Positions 8,600 through 16,642 of a DNA stretch of 37,327 nt are shown piece after piece. A program made the translations under genes and the position numbers. Under the pieces are notes generated by a model. It was not told the origin of the DNA. It worked only from the letters and a program-made list of their open reading frames with translations, and did not search any database. Every line of letters begins with the position of its first letter. Position 1 is the first letter of the stretch. This DNA is from Candidatus Kerfeldbacteria bacterium. Its GTDB lineage: Bacteria > Patescibacteriota > Patescibacteriia > UBA9570 > XYC2-FULL-38-9. The stretch spans positions 256,053 through 293,379 of the forward strand of contig JACPGJ010000007.1 of assembly GCA_016182555.1 (NCBI GenBank). Direction: 5' to 3'.

Positions 8600-8812
8600 T
8601 TAATCGGGAGCCTGCTTCAGCAGTTCCCCGACGGTCGCATGTTCAAGGTCAGCGACCACAACCTCGCGGTTCGATGCGGTGGCTACCAACGCCGCAGCGA
8701 TGAAAACATGCTCACCGAGAGGGGTGCTCTCGGTCAGTTGCTCGGTCGTGGCCCCGAGCAACTGGGCAAGGATGTCCAGCACCTTGCCCCGTTTTCCGGT
8801 GGGCATTTCCAT
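8600..8812 (-). CDS. Small GC-rich hypothetical protein with weak acyl-carrier-like pattern
   Basis: The 70-residue product has no clear family. Its pattern (VLDILAQLLGATTEQLTEST, then LG, then ADLEHATVGELLKQ) loosely resembles the helices of an acyl carrier protein. The DSL serine that carries phosphopantetheine is missing, so it cannot be a working carrier as read. Third codon positions are mostly G or C, in sharp contrast with neighbours, and it has a clear Shine-Dalgarno sequence (GGGAG about 8 bases before ATG), unlike most genes here. It has its own candidate promoter, a leader hairpin (GGCTA/TAGCC, 8829-8842) and two hairpins after the stop. These signs suggest horizontal acquisition of a self-contained unit. 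Function unknown. Confidence 0.6.
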   Translation of the reverse strand: MEMPTGKRGKVLDILAQLLGATTEQLTESTPLGEHVFIAAALVATASNREVVVADLEHATVGELLKQAPD

Positions 8813-8848
8813 TTTTTGCTTCTCCCGCGGCTATTATTAGCCAAAATA

Positions 8849-8877
8849 AACCTAACGTTGTCATCTTGTTGTGTCAA
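8849..8877 (-). promoter_or_regulatory. Candidate promoter of the small GC-rich gene
   Basis: On the minus strand TTGACA (8877-8872), 17 bases and TAGGTT (8854-8849). The -35 is consensus and the -10 is weak. It lies between the inverted repeat arms at 8854-8862 and 8906-8914. Confidence 0.4.
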
Positions 8878-8914
8878 GCCTGCACCTGTTAATCCTACAT
8901 CATCAGACAACGTT
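8854..8914. repeat. 9-bp inverted repeat pair (AACGTTGTC / GACAACGTT)
   Basis: AACGTTGTC at 8854-8862 and its exact complement at 8906-8914 flank 43 bases between the ABC permease stop and the small GC-rich gene. The AAC/GTT cores recall integron attC arms: the minus-strand right side reads GTTAGGT, fitting GTTRRRY. The left side does not fit RYYYAAC, so this is not called an attC. Confidence 0.4.
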
Positions 8915-8918
8915 CACT

Positions 8919-9710
8919 CTAATTAAAACGTGCTAAATTTCGTTTTTTACTATAGGCAAATGACCGCACAAAAAACCATATCGCCAAAAAAATATAGCAT
9001 ATATTCAACACCGCACAGATAAACATAAAATACTTGGGTGTTGTACCGGTATACACCAAACTACGCATGGTTTCAAAAATATACGTCGGTGGTAATAAAG
9101 CGCTCACTCGTTGTACCTGCTCCGGCAACTGTGCTAACGGAAAATAGACCGCGCACAGTGGAAAAAATATACCGGGCAGCGACCAAATAATCGATTGTAC
9201 CTTTGGTCCAAAACGCATCACAATACCCGCAGACACAAACCCAATGCTCCAACCCGATATCATTGCGTTCAAGAAAAACGGCAATACCCACCACCCCAAC
9301 GTAAACATGTTGAGCGTGTACAACAAAAAAATAGTACCGATCACTGCGCCTGAAGTAATACACATTTTCACCACCGATTGAATCAACACGGAAATGACCC
9401 ATTCAGAAATTTTAATTGGTGTGGAAAATAAATTCACTAAATTGGCATTCCACACTTCGTCCATCAAATTTCGTGATACCTCGCTTTGCGAACGCCAAAT
9501 AATATTCCACAATACCAACGCAAACAATATACCAAACACCACGGCGCGTGTATCGTTTTGATTTTGCGTCATCCATACACTAGTAAACCCCCACGTGATG
9601 GTATCAATGATTGGCCAATACAACATTTCGTTGAGTAAATCAAAGTCTCGCCGCAGCGGATAACTGTGACGGAGGATTAACGCATATATTCGGTACCAAC
9701 TCATCATCAT
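8919..9710 (-). CDS. ABC-2 type transporter permease
   Basis: The 263-residue integral membrane protein has about six hydrophobic segments and the ABC-2 features: an amphipathic N-terminal helix, the NLVNLFSTPIKISEWV segment and a C-terminal LPEQVQRVSALLPPTYIFETMR block that is typical of DrrB/NodJ-like exporters. It pairs with the ATPase encoded immediately upstream; their frames overlap by 4 bases (ATGA), so translation is coupled. The substrate is unknown. Members export drugs, polysaccharides or lipids. Confidence 0.88.
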   Translation of the reverse strand: MMMSWYRIYALILRHSYPLRRDFDLLNEMLYWPIIDTITWGFTSVWMTQNQNDTRAVVFGILFALVLWNIIWRSQSEVSRNLMDEVWNANLVNLFSTPIKISEWVISVLIQSVVKMCITSGAVIGTIFLLYTLNMFTLGWWVLPFFLNAMISGWSIGFVSAGIVMRFGPKVQSIIWSLPGIFFPLCAVYFPLAQLPEQVQRVSALLPPTYIFETMRSLVYTGTTPKYFMFICAVLNICYIFLAIWFFVRSFAYSKKRNLARFN

Positions 9711-10654
9711 TGTTTTTTCTTTTTTGCCATGTGTAAAAAATATTCTTCCAAATCCGGCTTATCTATTTCTATCTGCGTATACAGCATGCCCACTGCGTGT
9801 ATTTCACGGAGCAATGCCGGAATATGATCTTCATGAATATCTATAGTGACCGTGCGGCCTTTCAGTCGAAATCGATACTTTTTCTGCGCACAATATGCAC
9901 GCAAATGTTTCAATTCTGTCGGCGTAGCAACAACCAGGCGAACACGGTCAATAGAAATAGATCGTGCTAATTTTTGCGGCGTATCAATCGCGATAATATT
10001 TCCATGTTGCAAAAATACCACGCGATTACACACCTCTGTTACTTCATCCATATTATGTGAGGTATATAAAATAGAAAGACCATATTTTTTCTGTTGGTCC
10101 AACACAAACCGCCTCACTTCATGAGAAATATCTGGATCCAGTGATGCTGTAGGTTCGTCTAACAACACAATGCGCGGACGAGGAATAAACGCTTTGGCAA
10201 GCATCAAACGAGTGATTTGCCCAGCCGACAAACCGCCAATCGTTTTATTGCGTTGTTCCCAAACACCAAAAAGCGTAAGCAATTCTTCAGCTCGTTCCAT
10301 AAATATTTTTTTTGGTACTTTATAGAGCAACGCATATACTCGTAAATTTTCTAACACCGTCAATCTCCACGGCATGCGCACATACGTACTGGCAAAAGTC
10401 ATGGATTGCAAAATATCACTACGATGTGTAAAAAAATTCTTTCCAAATACAGTAATCACGCCAGATGTTGGAGTTAACACACCCAATAACAACGAAATCG
10501 TTGTTGATTTTCCTGCACCGTTTGGGCCAAGCAACCCAAGAATTTCTCCTTCATTCATGGAAAAAGAAATGCCATTCAGTGCACAAAATTCTTTTTGTTT
10601 TCTGCGCGCAGGATATATTTGTGTGAGTTTTTCTACTGTCAGTATATGAGACAT
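9707..10654 (-). CDS. ABC-2 type transporter ATP-binding protein
   Basis: The 315-residue ATPase has Walker A GPNGAGKST (residues 43-51), the signature motif as LSAGQITRL, Walker B as RIVLLDEPTASLDP and the switch His in LYTSHNMDEV. The C-terminal 90 residues form the DrrA/NatA-like accessory domain (RLVVATPTELKHLRAYC onward). It drives the permease whose gene overlaps its stop by 4 bases. The signature has A in place of the usual G (LSAGQ for LSGGQ), a known tolerated variant. No Shine-Dalgarno sequence is visible before the ATG. Confidence 0.95.
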   Translation of the reverse strand: MSHILTVEKLTQIYPARRKQKEFCALNGISFSMNEGEILGLLGPNGAGKSTTISLLLGVLTPTSGVITVFGKNFFTHRSDILQSMTFASTYVRMPWRLTVLENLRVYALLYKVPKKIFMERAEELLTLFGVWEQRNKTIGGLSAGQITRLMLAKAFIPRPRIVLLDEPTASLDPDISHEVRRFVLDQQKKYGLSILYTSHNMDEVTEVCNRVVFLQHGNIIAIDTPQKLARSISIDRVRLVVATPTELKHLRAYCAQKKYRFRLKGRTVTIDIHEDHIPALLREIHAVGMLYTQIEIDKPDLEEYFLHMAKKKKQ

Positions 10655-10717
10655 TATCGTAGCATATCATAAAAAATGACAAACTTGAAAAAAATGAAGT
10701 GCCATACTACCGGGCGA

Positions 10718-10737
10718 ACGTGTAATGACGTGTAATG
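10718..10737. repeat. Tandem 10-base direct repeat
   Basis: ACGTGTAATG occurs twice in succession, one helical turn apart, immediately upstream of the -35 of the antitoxin promoter. It may be part of an operator. Confidence 0.5.
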
Positions 10738-10739
10738 AT

Positions 10740-10768
10740 TTGACACAGTTGTTTACATAGTGTACACT
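10740..10768 (+). promoter_or_regulatory. Promoter of the Phd-type antitoxin gene
   Basis: TTGACA (10740-10745), a 17-base spacer and TACACT (10763-10768). The leader is about 25 bases and has no Shine-Dalgarno sequence. Confidence 0.7.
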
Positions 10769-10780
10769 TTAGTAGCTACT
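10760..10780. promoter_or_regulatory. Twin palindromes over the -10, likely antitoxin autoregulation operator
   Basis: GTGTACAC (10760-10767) and AGTAGCTACT (10771-10780) are both perfect palindromes. The first covers the -10 and the second covers the transcription start. Phd/YefM antitoxins bind palindromes at their own promoters, so this placement fits autorepression. Confidence 0.55.
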
Positions 10781-10799
10781 TAAAATTATCTATTCAATT

Positions 10800-11048
10800 A
10801 TGATTACCACACAACTTATCGGTTTAAAACAATTTCGCGCCAATATCAGCACATTATGGAAAAAATCTCAAAAAAAGAATATTCGTTATATTGTCATGAA
10901 TCATGCGCGGCCAATTTTAGAAGTGCGACCAGTGCAAGATGCTGATATTCTGATGAAACTCGCCAATGATATCGCTCACTCTCGTAAACAAGTAGAAGAG
11001 GGAAAAGTCTATACCCAAAAAGAATTACGACAAATACTCGATTTATAA
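10800..11048 (+). CDS. Phd/YefM-type antitoxin
   Basis: The 82-residue product fits the Phd/YefM family: an N-terminal DNA-binding region (IGLKQFRANISTLWKKSQKK), the strand pair YIVMNHARPILEVRP and a helical toxin-binding tail ending in YTQKELRQILDL. It would repress its own promoter, where two palindromes overlap the -10. The expected partner toxin is present only as a truncated RelE remnant that continues in the same frame right after this stop codon. The antitoxin itself looks intact and may act as an orphan regulator or protect against other RelE toxins. Confidence 0.8.
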   Translation: MITTQLIGLKQFRANISTLWKKSQKKNIRYIVMNHARPILEVRPVQDADILMKLANDIAHSRKQVEEGKVYTQKELRQILDL

Positions 11049-11237
11049 AAACAATATGGGGCGTCACCAAAAGAACCCTTATATTTTGCCAAAGCCTTAC
11101 AAAATAGCACTTTTGGAAGCTATCGTTTTCGCATAGGAGACTATCGAGTGATTTTTGATATCAATGCATCTGGAGAAATAATCATTTTACTTATTTTATC
11201 CGTGAAGCACCGGCGTGAAGTATATAGAGACCTCTGA
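11049..11237 (+). pseudogene. RelE/ParE toxin remnant lacking its N-terminus
   Basis: The stretch has no usable start codon. It reads in the same frame as the antitoxin, directly after its TAA, and ends in TGA. Translation gives the C-terminal two thirds of a RelE-type toxin: a helix (FAKALQNS), then FGSYRFRIGDYRVIFDI, then IILLILSVKHRREVYRDL. The last segment is the hallmark end of RelE/ParE toxins (GDYRV with HRREVYR). The roughly 30 N-terminal residues (first strand and helix hairpin) are gone, so no functional toxin can be made unless the antitoxin stop is read through. Confidence 0.8.
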
Positions 11238-11288
11238 TTGCATCAACCGTATGACAAAATAGAACCAATATGCTGTAATGCACACAGT

Positions 11289-12179
11289 ATGAATATTGAA
11301 GAATTACATATACAGCCAGGACAAGAACGCAAAGGAGCTGTGCATGAAAAACGCACACGCGAAGAAAGTATAGAACGCATTCACCAAGCGTTTATTGAAG
11401 CAGGCAAAACAAACTTGGTGGAGTGGCTAAAAACGCCAGAAATGCATGACGTCTATGAACGAATTATTTTTCTGGATCAATATACCGAATTTGTGCAAGA
11501 TGAATTGAATGGTATCCTCGGTGGTGAAGAGGTGATTGCGACATTGGAACAAGAAGGAAACAGATGGAACAAAAATGAATGCGAGGCATTTGAAAAAGGA
11601 TCACTACTCTCTGACATCAGCAAAACCGGGCCACACGAAGCCACCCATGAAGAACAACTCTTGATTATTGAAATGTACAGCAAAGAAAACATTCGTGTGA
11701 CCATGACCATTGGTGAATTTTTTGATGAAAAATTTCCACGTGATGCAGCACAGCGAAAAGCACAATTCGCACACATGAAAGACAAAATGCACTTCGGTAA
11801 AACAGATGTACTATCACTCACGATGGAAGATTTTTATAATCAACATAGCCAGTGGACATACAATTTCGTCAAAACACTTTCTATTGCACCAGCGGTACAA
11901 CGCGCCGCCAGCTTGCACCATAAACTGAAAGGTGATTTTGTACCGGAACTCGTTACTGCACCCTATGACCGCGTTGCACAACTGGTAAACTTAATGGATT
12001 TATATGACGCCTTTACTACTCGCAGCCGCATGGAACCAGCACAAGCTCTTGATATAATTAAAACCAAATTCATTGATCTTCCTCGTAACGCGCAATACTC
12101 CGGAGAACTCCATACTCTCTATTCTGCGATGCAAACAACATTTCTCAGTGAGCAAATACCGATGCGTACTGCCGCATAA
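11289..12179 (+). CDS. Degenerate HD-GYP-like protein
   Basis: The frame opens with TTG at 11238, but the ATG at 11289 (MNIEELHIQPGQ) is a better start and clears the toxin remnant; it gives 296 residues. The C-terminal half follows the HD-GYP layout. ASLHHKLKGDFVP aligns with the HHE-GxGYP element, and QLVNLMDLYDAFTTRSRM with PAQALDII aligns with the vaDvyDAlts-R-Y and eAl segments of cyclic-di-GMP phosphodiesterases. The GYP triad and the early HD pair (near KTGPHEATH) are not convincing, so catalysis is doubtful. It is a soluble protein. It may be a signalling domain that has lost its enzymatic role. Confidence in the family is moderate. Confidence 0.6.
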   Translation: MNIEELHIQPGQERKGAVHEKRTREESIERIHQAFIEAGKTNLVEWLKTPEMHDVYERIIFLDQYTEFVQDELNGILGGEEVIATLEQEGNRWNKNECEAFEKGSLLSDISKTGPHEATHEEQLLIIEMYSKENIRVTMTIGEFFDEKFPRDAAQRKAQFAHMKDKMHFGKTDVLSLTMEDFYNQHSQWTYNFVKTLSIAPAVQRAASLHHKLKGDFVPELVTAPYDRVAQLVNLMDLYDAFTTRSRMEPAQALDIIKTKFIDLPRNAQYSGELHTLYSAMQTTFLSEQIPMRTAA

Positions 12180-12189
12180 AAACCACCTA

Positions 12190-12218
12190 TTGACCATAGG
12201 TACAAGCACTGATAAACT
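12190..12218 (+). promoter_or_regulatory. Promoter of the BlaI/M56 pair
   Basis: TTGACC (12190-12195), a 17-base spacer and TAAACT (12213-12218). The start codon at 12227 is about where transcription should begin, so the mRNA would be leaderless or nearly so. ACTACA (12216-12221), a BlaI-like half site, overlaps the -10. Confidence 0.65.
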
Positions 12219-12226
12219 ACAGTTAT

Positions 12227-12607
12227 ATGAAACTTGGCGATCTCGAAAAAAAAGTCATGAACACTATTTGGAATGACCTGGGTGGCCAATCGTTTAGCGT
12301 TCGTGACATTATGGATTTGCTGAATTACACCGCACCAAAGCAGTATGCGTACAACACCATTCTCACCGTGATCACCCATTTATATCAAAAAGATTTACTG
12401 CGCCGAGAAAAAAGCGGCAAAACCTTTACGTATAACGCCAAACTCTCGCGGGAATTATTTGTGGCAAAAGCCTCACGCGCCGTTTTTGACCAAATGCGCC
12501 GCGACTATGGCAATCTCGCTATCGCCCATTTTGCGCATATCGTCGAAGATATTGACCCAGCATTACTTGCAGAAGCACAAAAAGAAATTGACAACGCGCA
12601 ACAATGA
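12227..12607 (+). CDS. BlaI/MecI-family transcriptional repressor
   Basis: The 126-residue winged-helix protein has the family pattern LGDLEKKVMNTIW, then YNTILTVITHLYQKDLLRRE, with a C-terminal dimerisation helix region. Members repress promoters until a partner M56 metallopeptidase cleaves them or relays a signal. The M56 gene follows and overlaps by 4 bases, which makes this the standard sensor-repressor pair. No beta-lactamase gene is nearby, so the target is probably not antibiotic resistance. Confidence 0.88.
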   Translation: MKLGDLEKKVMNTIWNDLGGQSFSVRDIMDLLNYTAPKQYAYNTILTVITHLYQKDLLRREKSGKTFTYNAKLSRELFVAKASRAVFDQMRRDYGNLAIAHFAHIVEDIDPALLAEAQKEIDNAQQ

Positions 12608-13653
12608 ACTACTCGCGCTTATTTCGCATTCATGAATGGGGATTCATTGTGATTGTCACCACCTTACTTGCACTGAGTGCATACCTTCTCATACATTCTT
12701 GGGCAGACCTCCACATTATTACATCACAATTATTGCAACGGCATATCGTTACCTGTGGGTGTGCACAATTTGTTTCGATTACAGAACATCCATACTTCAC
12801 CGCTGGTCTTTTGACCGGTAACCTTCTTGCCGCATTCTTTCTCACAACATTTTTCGCTGCGTTGGGGAAACAATTTTTTGCCACTCGCCGTTTCCTGCAA
12901 TCGCTGGTGATTGTGGATACGAGAACACTGAATAAACGCATACGCATTGCATATATACAATCGGAAAAAAAAGAAATATTCACGGCTGGTTGGTGGAAGC
13001 CAACTATGTATATTTCAACCACCGTACGCCATATACTCACATCAACGGAATTAGAGAGTGTCATTCTGCATGAAATTGGCCACATTCGCCATTTCGATAT
13101 TATAAAAAAATATATACTCTTTTCTGCTTTTTCTAGCGTTCGTTGGATACCAGGAATCCGCAAAATCCAAGAATCTATTAACCTTGCACAAGAATTTTCG
13201 GCCGATGCATTCGCTATTCAAAAAACAGCACGCACAACACTCCTGGCCGCGTTTACAAAATGTATTCAACCGAATTCCATGAACACAGCAACATGGCCCT
13301 ATCCTTTGTTCATTGCTACTTTTACTAGCGGAGAAGCACGGTTACAAAATTTATTACTCTACCCGGTTCGCTTTCCCTATCGTCGATTGTTACTCCGCAC
13401 CATGCTGCTGTTCGTTATGTTCACCGGCGCATCAATTATTCTTTCGCGTGGGTTCAGCCTTTTTGATACGGCTCATGCGGCTACGTGGAGCGGACTCACG
13501 GCAAAACAATGTGTAGAAGATCAAAAACAAATTCTCATTCCTGTAACACCGGCAACCAAAAACTTACCGCTACTCTGCCCAGAGCAACCAGCGACAACAC
13601 GAAATAATTTTTCATCTTCCGAACTGACTCCAACCGTGATGACGCACTATTAA
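12604..13653 (+). CDS. BlaR1-like M56 family membrane metallopeptidase
   Basis: The 349-residue protein has about three to four membrane segments (near residues 10-35, 60-90 and 260-285) around a zinc protease core. HEIGH sits at residues 156-160 and a second acidic element, AQEFSADAFA, about 40 residues later. It resembles the protease half of BlaR1/MecR1 but lacks a penicillin-binding sensor domain; only a short extracytoplasmic tail (about 70 residues, two Cys) follows the last membrane segment. Its gene overlaps blaI-like by 4 bases, so it is presumably the signal-dependent inactivator of that repressor. Its stop overlaps the stop of the convergent minus-strand gene (13650-13653). Confidence 0.85.
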   Translation: MNYSRLFRIHEWGFIVIVTTLLALSAYLLIHSWADLHIITSQLLQRHIVTCGCAQFVSITEHPYFTAGLLTGNLLAAFFLTTFFAALGKQFFATRRFLQSLVIVDTRTLNKRIRIAYIQSEKKEIFTAGWWKPTMYISTTVRHILTSTELESVILHEIGHIRHFDIIKKYILFSAFSSVRWIPGIRKIQESINLAQEFSADAFAIQKTARTTLLAAFTKCIQPNSMNTATWPYPLFIATFTSGEARLQNLLLYPVRFPYRRLLLRTMLLFVMFTGASIILSRGFSLFDTAHAATWSGLTAKQCVEDQKQILIPVTPATKNLPLLCPEQPATTRNNFSSSELTPTVMTHY

Positions 13654-16583
13654 GCAGAAATGCCACGCTTTTCCAGCACCGTATCAATCACGCGAACACG
13701 TGCATCCACTTGTTGAATACGCTGTTGTGCTTGTGCAAATCGAGGATCCGTTTGTGGAATACGAACATACTCTGCTCTGCGTGCCAGTAAATCGCGTCGT
13801 AAATTAGTAATTCCCTGACTTGTGGTTCTGTCAATGGCAGTACGATACTCTCTTGCATTAAAAACAGGCGCGTCTTTTTGATTTTGTGCCACTAATTCTG
13901 GTGTTCTCACTATCCGTTCTTGTGCCTGTTGTTGCTCAAGTTGGATCCGTTGCTGTCTACGAGCCTGTCGAGTTTCTTCGTCTATTTGCTGTTGCAATGC
14001 TTCTGCCGCAGCACGTAATCCTTCAATATATTGTGTCGCTATACGAATACGATCCTGGAGTATTTCACGTTCAATAGCATCAACTGGAAGCTGTGCGTAG
14101 TTGCGTTGCATTTTCATCACCTGCTCCGGTAATGTGCCCTGATTCGTATTGTTTACCAATTCTGTACGATATTGTCGTTGTGTTTGATTAATAACATCAT
14201 TCACTGCTTGCATTTGTTGACGTAACGACTCTCTAAGCGCAGGGAGCGTATTGCGTTCATAAGCCAAAAGAGGTCGTGCTCTTTCCATGCTCGCTAATTT
14301 CTGGCGCAGGCTTGCACGCGACTCGTAATTACGACGAACCTCAACTGGAAAATCGAGTTCTATGCGTGTACGTTCTGGAGTTGTAGCTATCTGTTTCAAT
14401 TCTTGTATACGATTCTGAATAAGTTGCAAACGCTCTGTGTGCTGCGCTAACTCACGTCGATTGCGTTCACGATTGAATATATGGAAACCTTGTCTTCGGC
14501 GTACTTCACCTTCTTCATATTCCTGGCGTCTTTGCAGATCTGTAATATTTTCGATGCTTTGAATACGCTCTGCGTATGTCGGGATTGGTAGTTCAGATTG
14601 CACGGTTTGTGGTCGAGCCATTGATTCAAAACTCTGCACGCTTTCTGATGCAGGCGAATACTGCGGTAACTCTTCGTCGGTTCCTACGCGTACCCGATGA
14701 GTAACTGTAGCCTCATTGTTTTCTGGAACACGCATAGAAGAGTCCATAGCACGCGAACGAGCCGCGTCGTACCGGGCACGTGCACTCGCCACCTGTTCAC
14801 GCAATTGAATAATGTGTATATCCAATGCTCGCAACTGTTGTTCCACTCGAGGAATAGCAAATACATTTCGTAATCGTGTCCAACGCGTTGCGGTCATTCT
14901 CTCTACATCTGCTCGAAGCGTCTGTTGTTGCTGTTGGGCATTGCGTAAAGCAGTTTCTGCCGCCAATACATCTGCATTTGCGTTGAGTTGTTCTGTCGCT
15001 AAATTTTCTGCTGCGGATGCTTGCGCATCATACTGTTCCTGGTGTTGATATAAATTCGCCATCGCAGATTCTGTATACTGCGGTTCTTCATCACCTGGCG
15101 CACGACGAGTCTCTGCGGCTGGCGGTCGTGAATCAACTTTCAAATATTGTTGTGCTCGTGTTTCTAATGGAATCGAGCCATCAACCCTCCCTGCTGCTAT
15201 ATCTTCTTGTGAAGCCTCAGATGCTTCCATGTCAGGCACAATATCGGTTAATAATTCCGCATCTTCATCGGGATCTGATCCAGCTTCCAAAGTTCTGTCT
15301 CCTTCTTCAATCAGTTCTGTATCGTCTTCAGAATCATCATCCGAAGCTGGCCCAGCTTCCAAAAGAACCTCCTGTGAAGCTGTTGTTAAAACAGTATTCA
15401 CTGCTAATCTAATGGTTGTATATAAAGATGGAGTGATATTTGATGGTAGTTTACCAGGATTGGTCGTATCTCTCATGTAGTCGGTAATCGCTTGGCGAAA
15501 TAATAGAACACGCTGTTCATCGGTTAATTGACGTTCCGCTAATTCTTCTACAGACAATGCTTCATAGCGTTCAAATACACCATGAATAAATTCTCGAATG
15601 AGCTGTTCGATGGTAGAAATAAAATCTGGAGAATCCAATGCTTCTTTAATATTGTGAATAGCAGAAGACTCAACCCGGGTACCAGCATTTTTATTTTCAA
15701 CTAAACGACCTAATGCGATTCTGTAATCGTGCATAACCCTATCACGTGCCGTCGCAATAACCACATCATCATCTTGATCATTTCTGACACGTTCTATAAA
15801 TTGTAATGCCTCTCCATAATTGGTAGAATCTTTTATCGTTTCAGCTCCTAAAGAAGCCAATGCGGGTTCTTCCGCACCCCGTTTACGCGCAACACCACCT
15901 GATACGCGTTCCTGCACCGCACCTCCTGTTCGGTGTTGTGCTTCTAATACTGCCTGTGTTTTTTCTTGTGTTTTTAACTCTTGAACAAAATATCTCAACA
16001 CCTCACGCTCTACTAAAAACGGAAATGTGTCATTTTCTCCAGCATTTTTACTGACCGCAGGATCAAGCAACTTCGCTACCCGCTCCAGTGCCTGTTCTGC
16101 AACTAGCAATCTATTATTTTGTTGATAATAACGATCCAGGATTTCTTCAATTCTACCGCTTAGCGCATTATCTGAATTCATGCTATCAACATTTTGAGCG
16201 GCCTGAGGAAACAGTAACTGATATTGTTCGCGAATGCTTGCCAAAATCAATTTTATAGCTCGTGCTCGATCTGTTTCTGGGTAACGTTCAGCAGTTTCTC
16301 GCGGTGTTTGGAAGTCGAATTCGTCAACATAATGGGGTACGCGGGCAACGTGCGTGTGCGATTCTATTGGCGTTTGTAAATCAGATCCTCTGATTGGGAT
16401 TTTTTTCAGTAATTCTCCTGTTCGTCTCTCAATTTCAGCGTATGACAATTCAGAAGAAACGGGAATCCTCGCTGATTCTTGCCTTCGTCCACTCACCATT
16501 GCCATCACTTCTTCATCTGATAAATCAGCAGGAGATGGGTGCGCTCTCTCTTGTTTTCTTGTCGAACCTGGGCCTGTTTCCAT
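13650..16583 (-). CDS. Large soluble coiled-coil protein, unknown function
   Basis: The 977-residue product has no signal peptide or membrane segment and no family I recognise. Residues 1-130 are polar and contain a helical stretch (RAIKLILASIREQYQLLFPQ). Residues about 130-400 are helical. Residues about 405-470 are strongly acidic (GPASDDDSEDDTELIEE and similar). The rest is Ala/Gln/Arg-rich coiled coil (for example ETALRNAQQQQQTLRADVER and LRREVEQ-like heptads) to the C-terminus. Base composition is like its neighbours, so recent transfer is not indicated. It is the last of three consecutive genes of similar character and has its own good promoter. A structural or scaffold role is an inference only. 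Confidence 0.75.
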   Translation of the reverse strand: METGPGSTRKQERAHPSPADLSDEEVMAMVSGRRQESARIPVSSELSYAEIERRTGELLKKIPIRGSDLQTPIESHTHVARVPHYVDEFDFQTPRETAERYPETDRARAIKLILASIREQYQLLFPQAAQNVDSMNSDNALSGRIEEILDRYYQQNNRLLVAEQALERVAKLLDPAVSKNAGENDTFPFLVEREVLRYFVQELKTQEKTQAVLEAQHRTGGAVQERVSGGVARKRGAEEPALASLGAETIKDSTNYGEALQFIERVRNDQDDDVVIATARDRVMHDYRIALGRLVENKNAGTRVESSAIHNIKEALDSPDFISTIEQLIREFIHGVFERYEALSVEELAERQLTDEQRVLLFRQAITDYMRDTTNPGKLPSNITPSLYTTIRLAVNTVLTTASQEVLLEAGPASDDDSEDDTELIEEGDRTLEAGSDPDEDAELLTDIVPDMEASEASQEDIAAGRVDGSIPLETRAQQYLKVDSRPPAAETRRAPGDEEPQYTESAMANLYQHQEQYDAQASAAENLATEQLNANADVLAAETALRNAQQQQQTLRADVERMTATRWTRLRNVFAIPRVEQQLRALDIHIIQLREQVASARARYDAARSRAMDSSMRVPENNEATVTHRVRVGTDEELPQYSPASESVQSFESMARPQTVQSELPIPTYAERIQSIENITDLQRRQEYEEGEVRRRQGFHIFNRERNRRELAQHTERLQLIQNRIQELKQIATTPERTRIELDFPVEVRRNYESRASLRQKLASMERARPLLAYERNTLPALRESLRQQMQAVNDVINQTQRQYRTELVNNTNQGTLPEQVMKMQRNYAQLPVDAIEREILQDRIRIATQYIEGLRAAAEALQQQIDEETRQARRQQRIQLEQQQAQERIVRTPELVAQNQKDAPVFNAREYRTAIDRTTSQGITNLRRDLLARRAEYVRIPQTDPRFAQAQQRIQQVDARVRVIDTVLEKRGISA

Positions 16584-16609
16584 AAATGGTATTTAAAGTA
16601 AAACGGTAT

Positions 16610-16638
16610 TATATACTATAAAAAAAGAAATTTGTCAA
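16610..16638 (-). promoter_or_regulatory. Promoter of the 977-residue coiled-coil gene
   Basis: On the minus strand TTGACA (16638-16633), 17 bases and TATATA (16615-16610), followed by a start codon at 16583. The -35 abuts the end of the preceding gene (stop at 16643). Confidence 0.65.
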
Positions 16639-16642
16639 TGGT

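Noticed and set aside
8854-8914. Integron attC site
   Set aside because: The 9-bp inverted arms with AAC/GTT cores resemble attC, and one side fits GTTRRRY, but the other side does not fit RYYYAAC, the site lies upstream and not downstream of the small gene, and no integrase is present.
8447-8926. Plus-strand 159-codon frame over the small GC-rich gene
   Set aside because: It is a shadow frame: it runs through the terminator hairpins and its codon pattern is the complement of the minus-strand gene, which has its own Shine-Dalgarno sequence.
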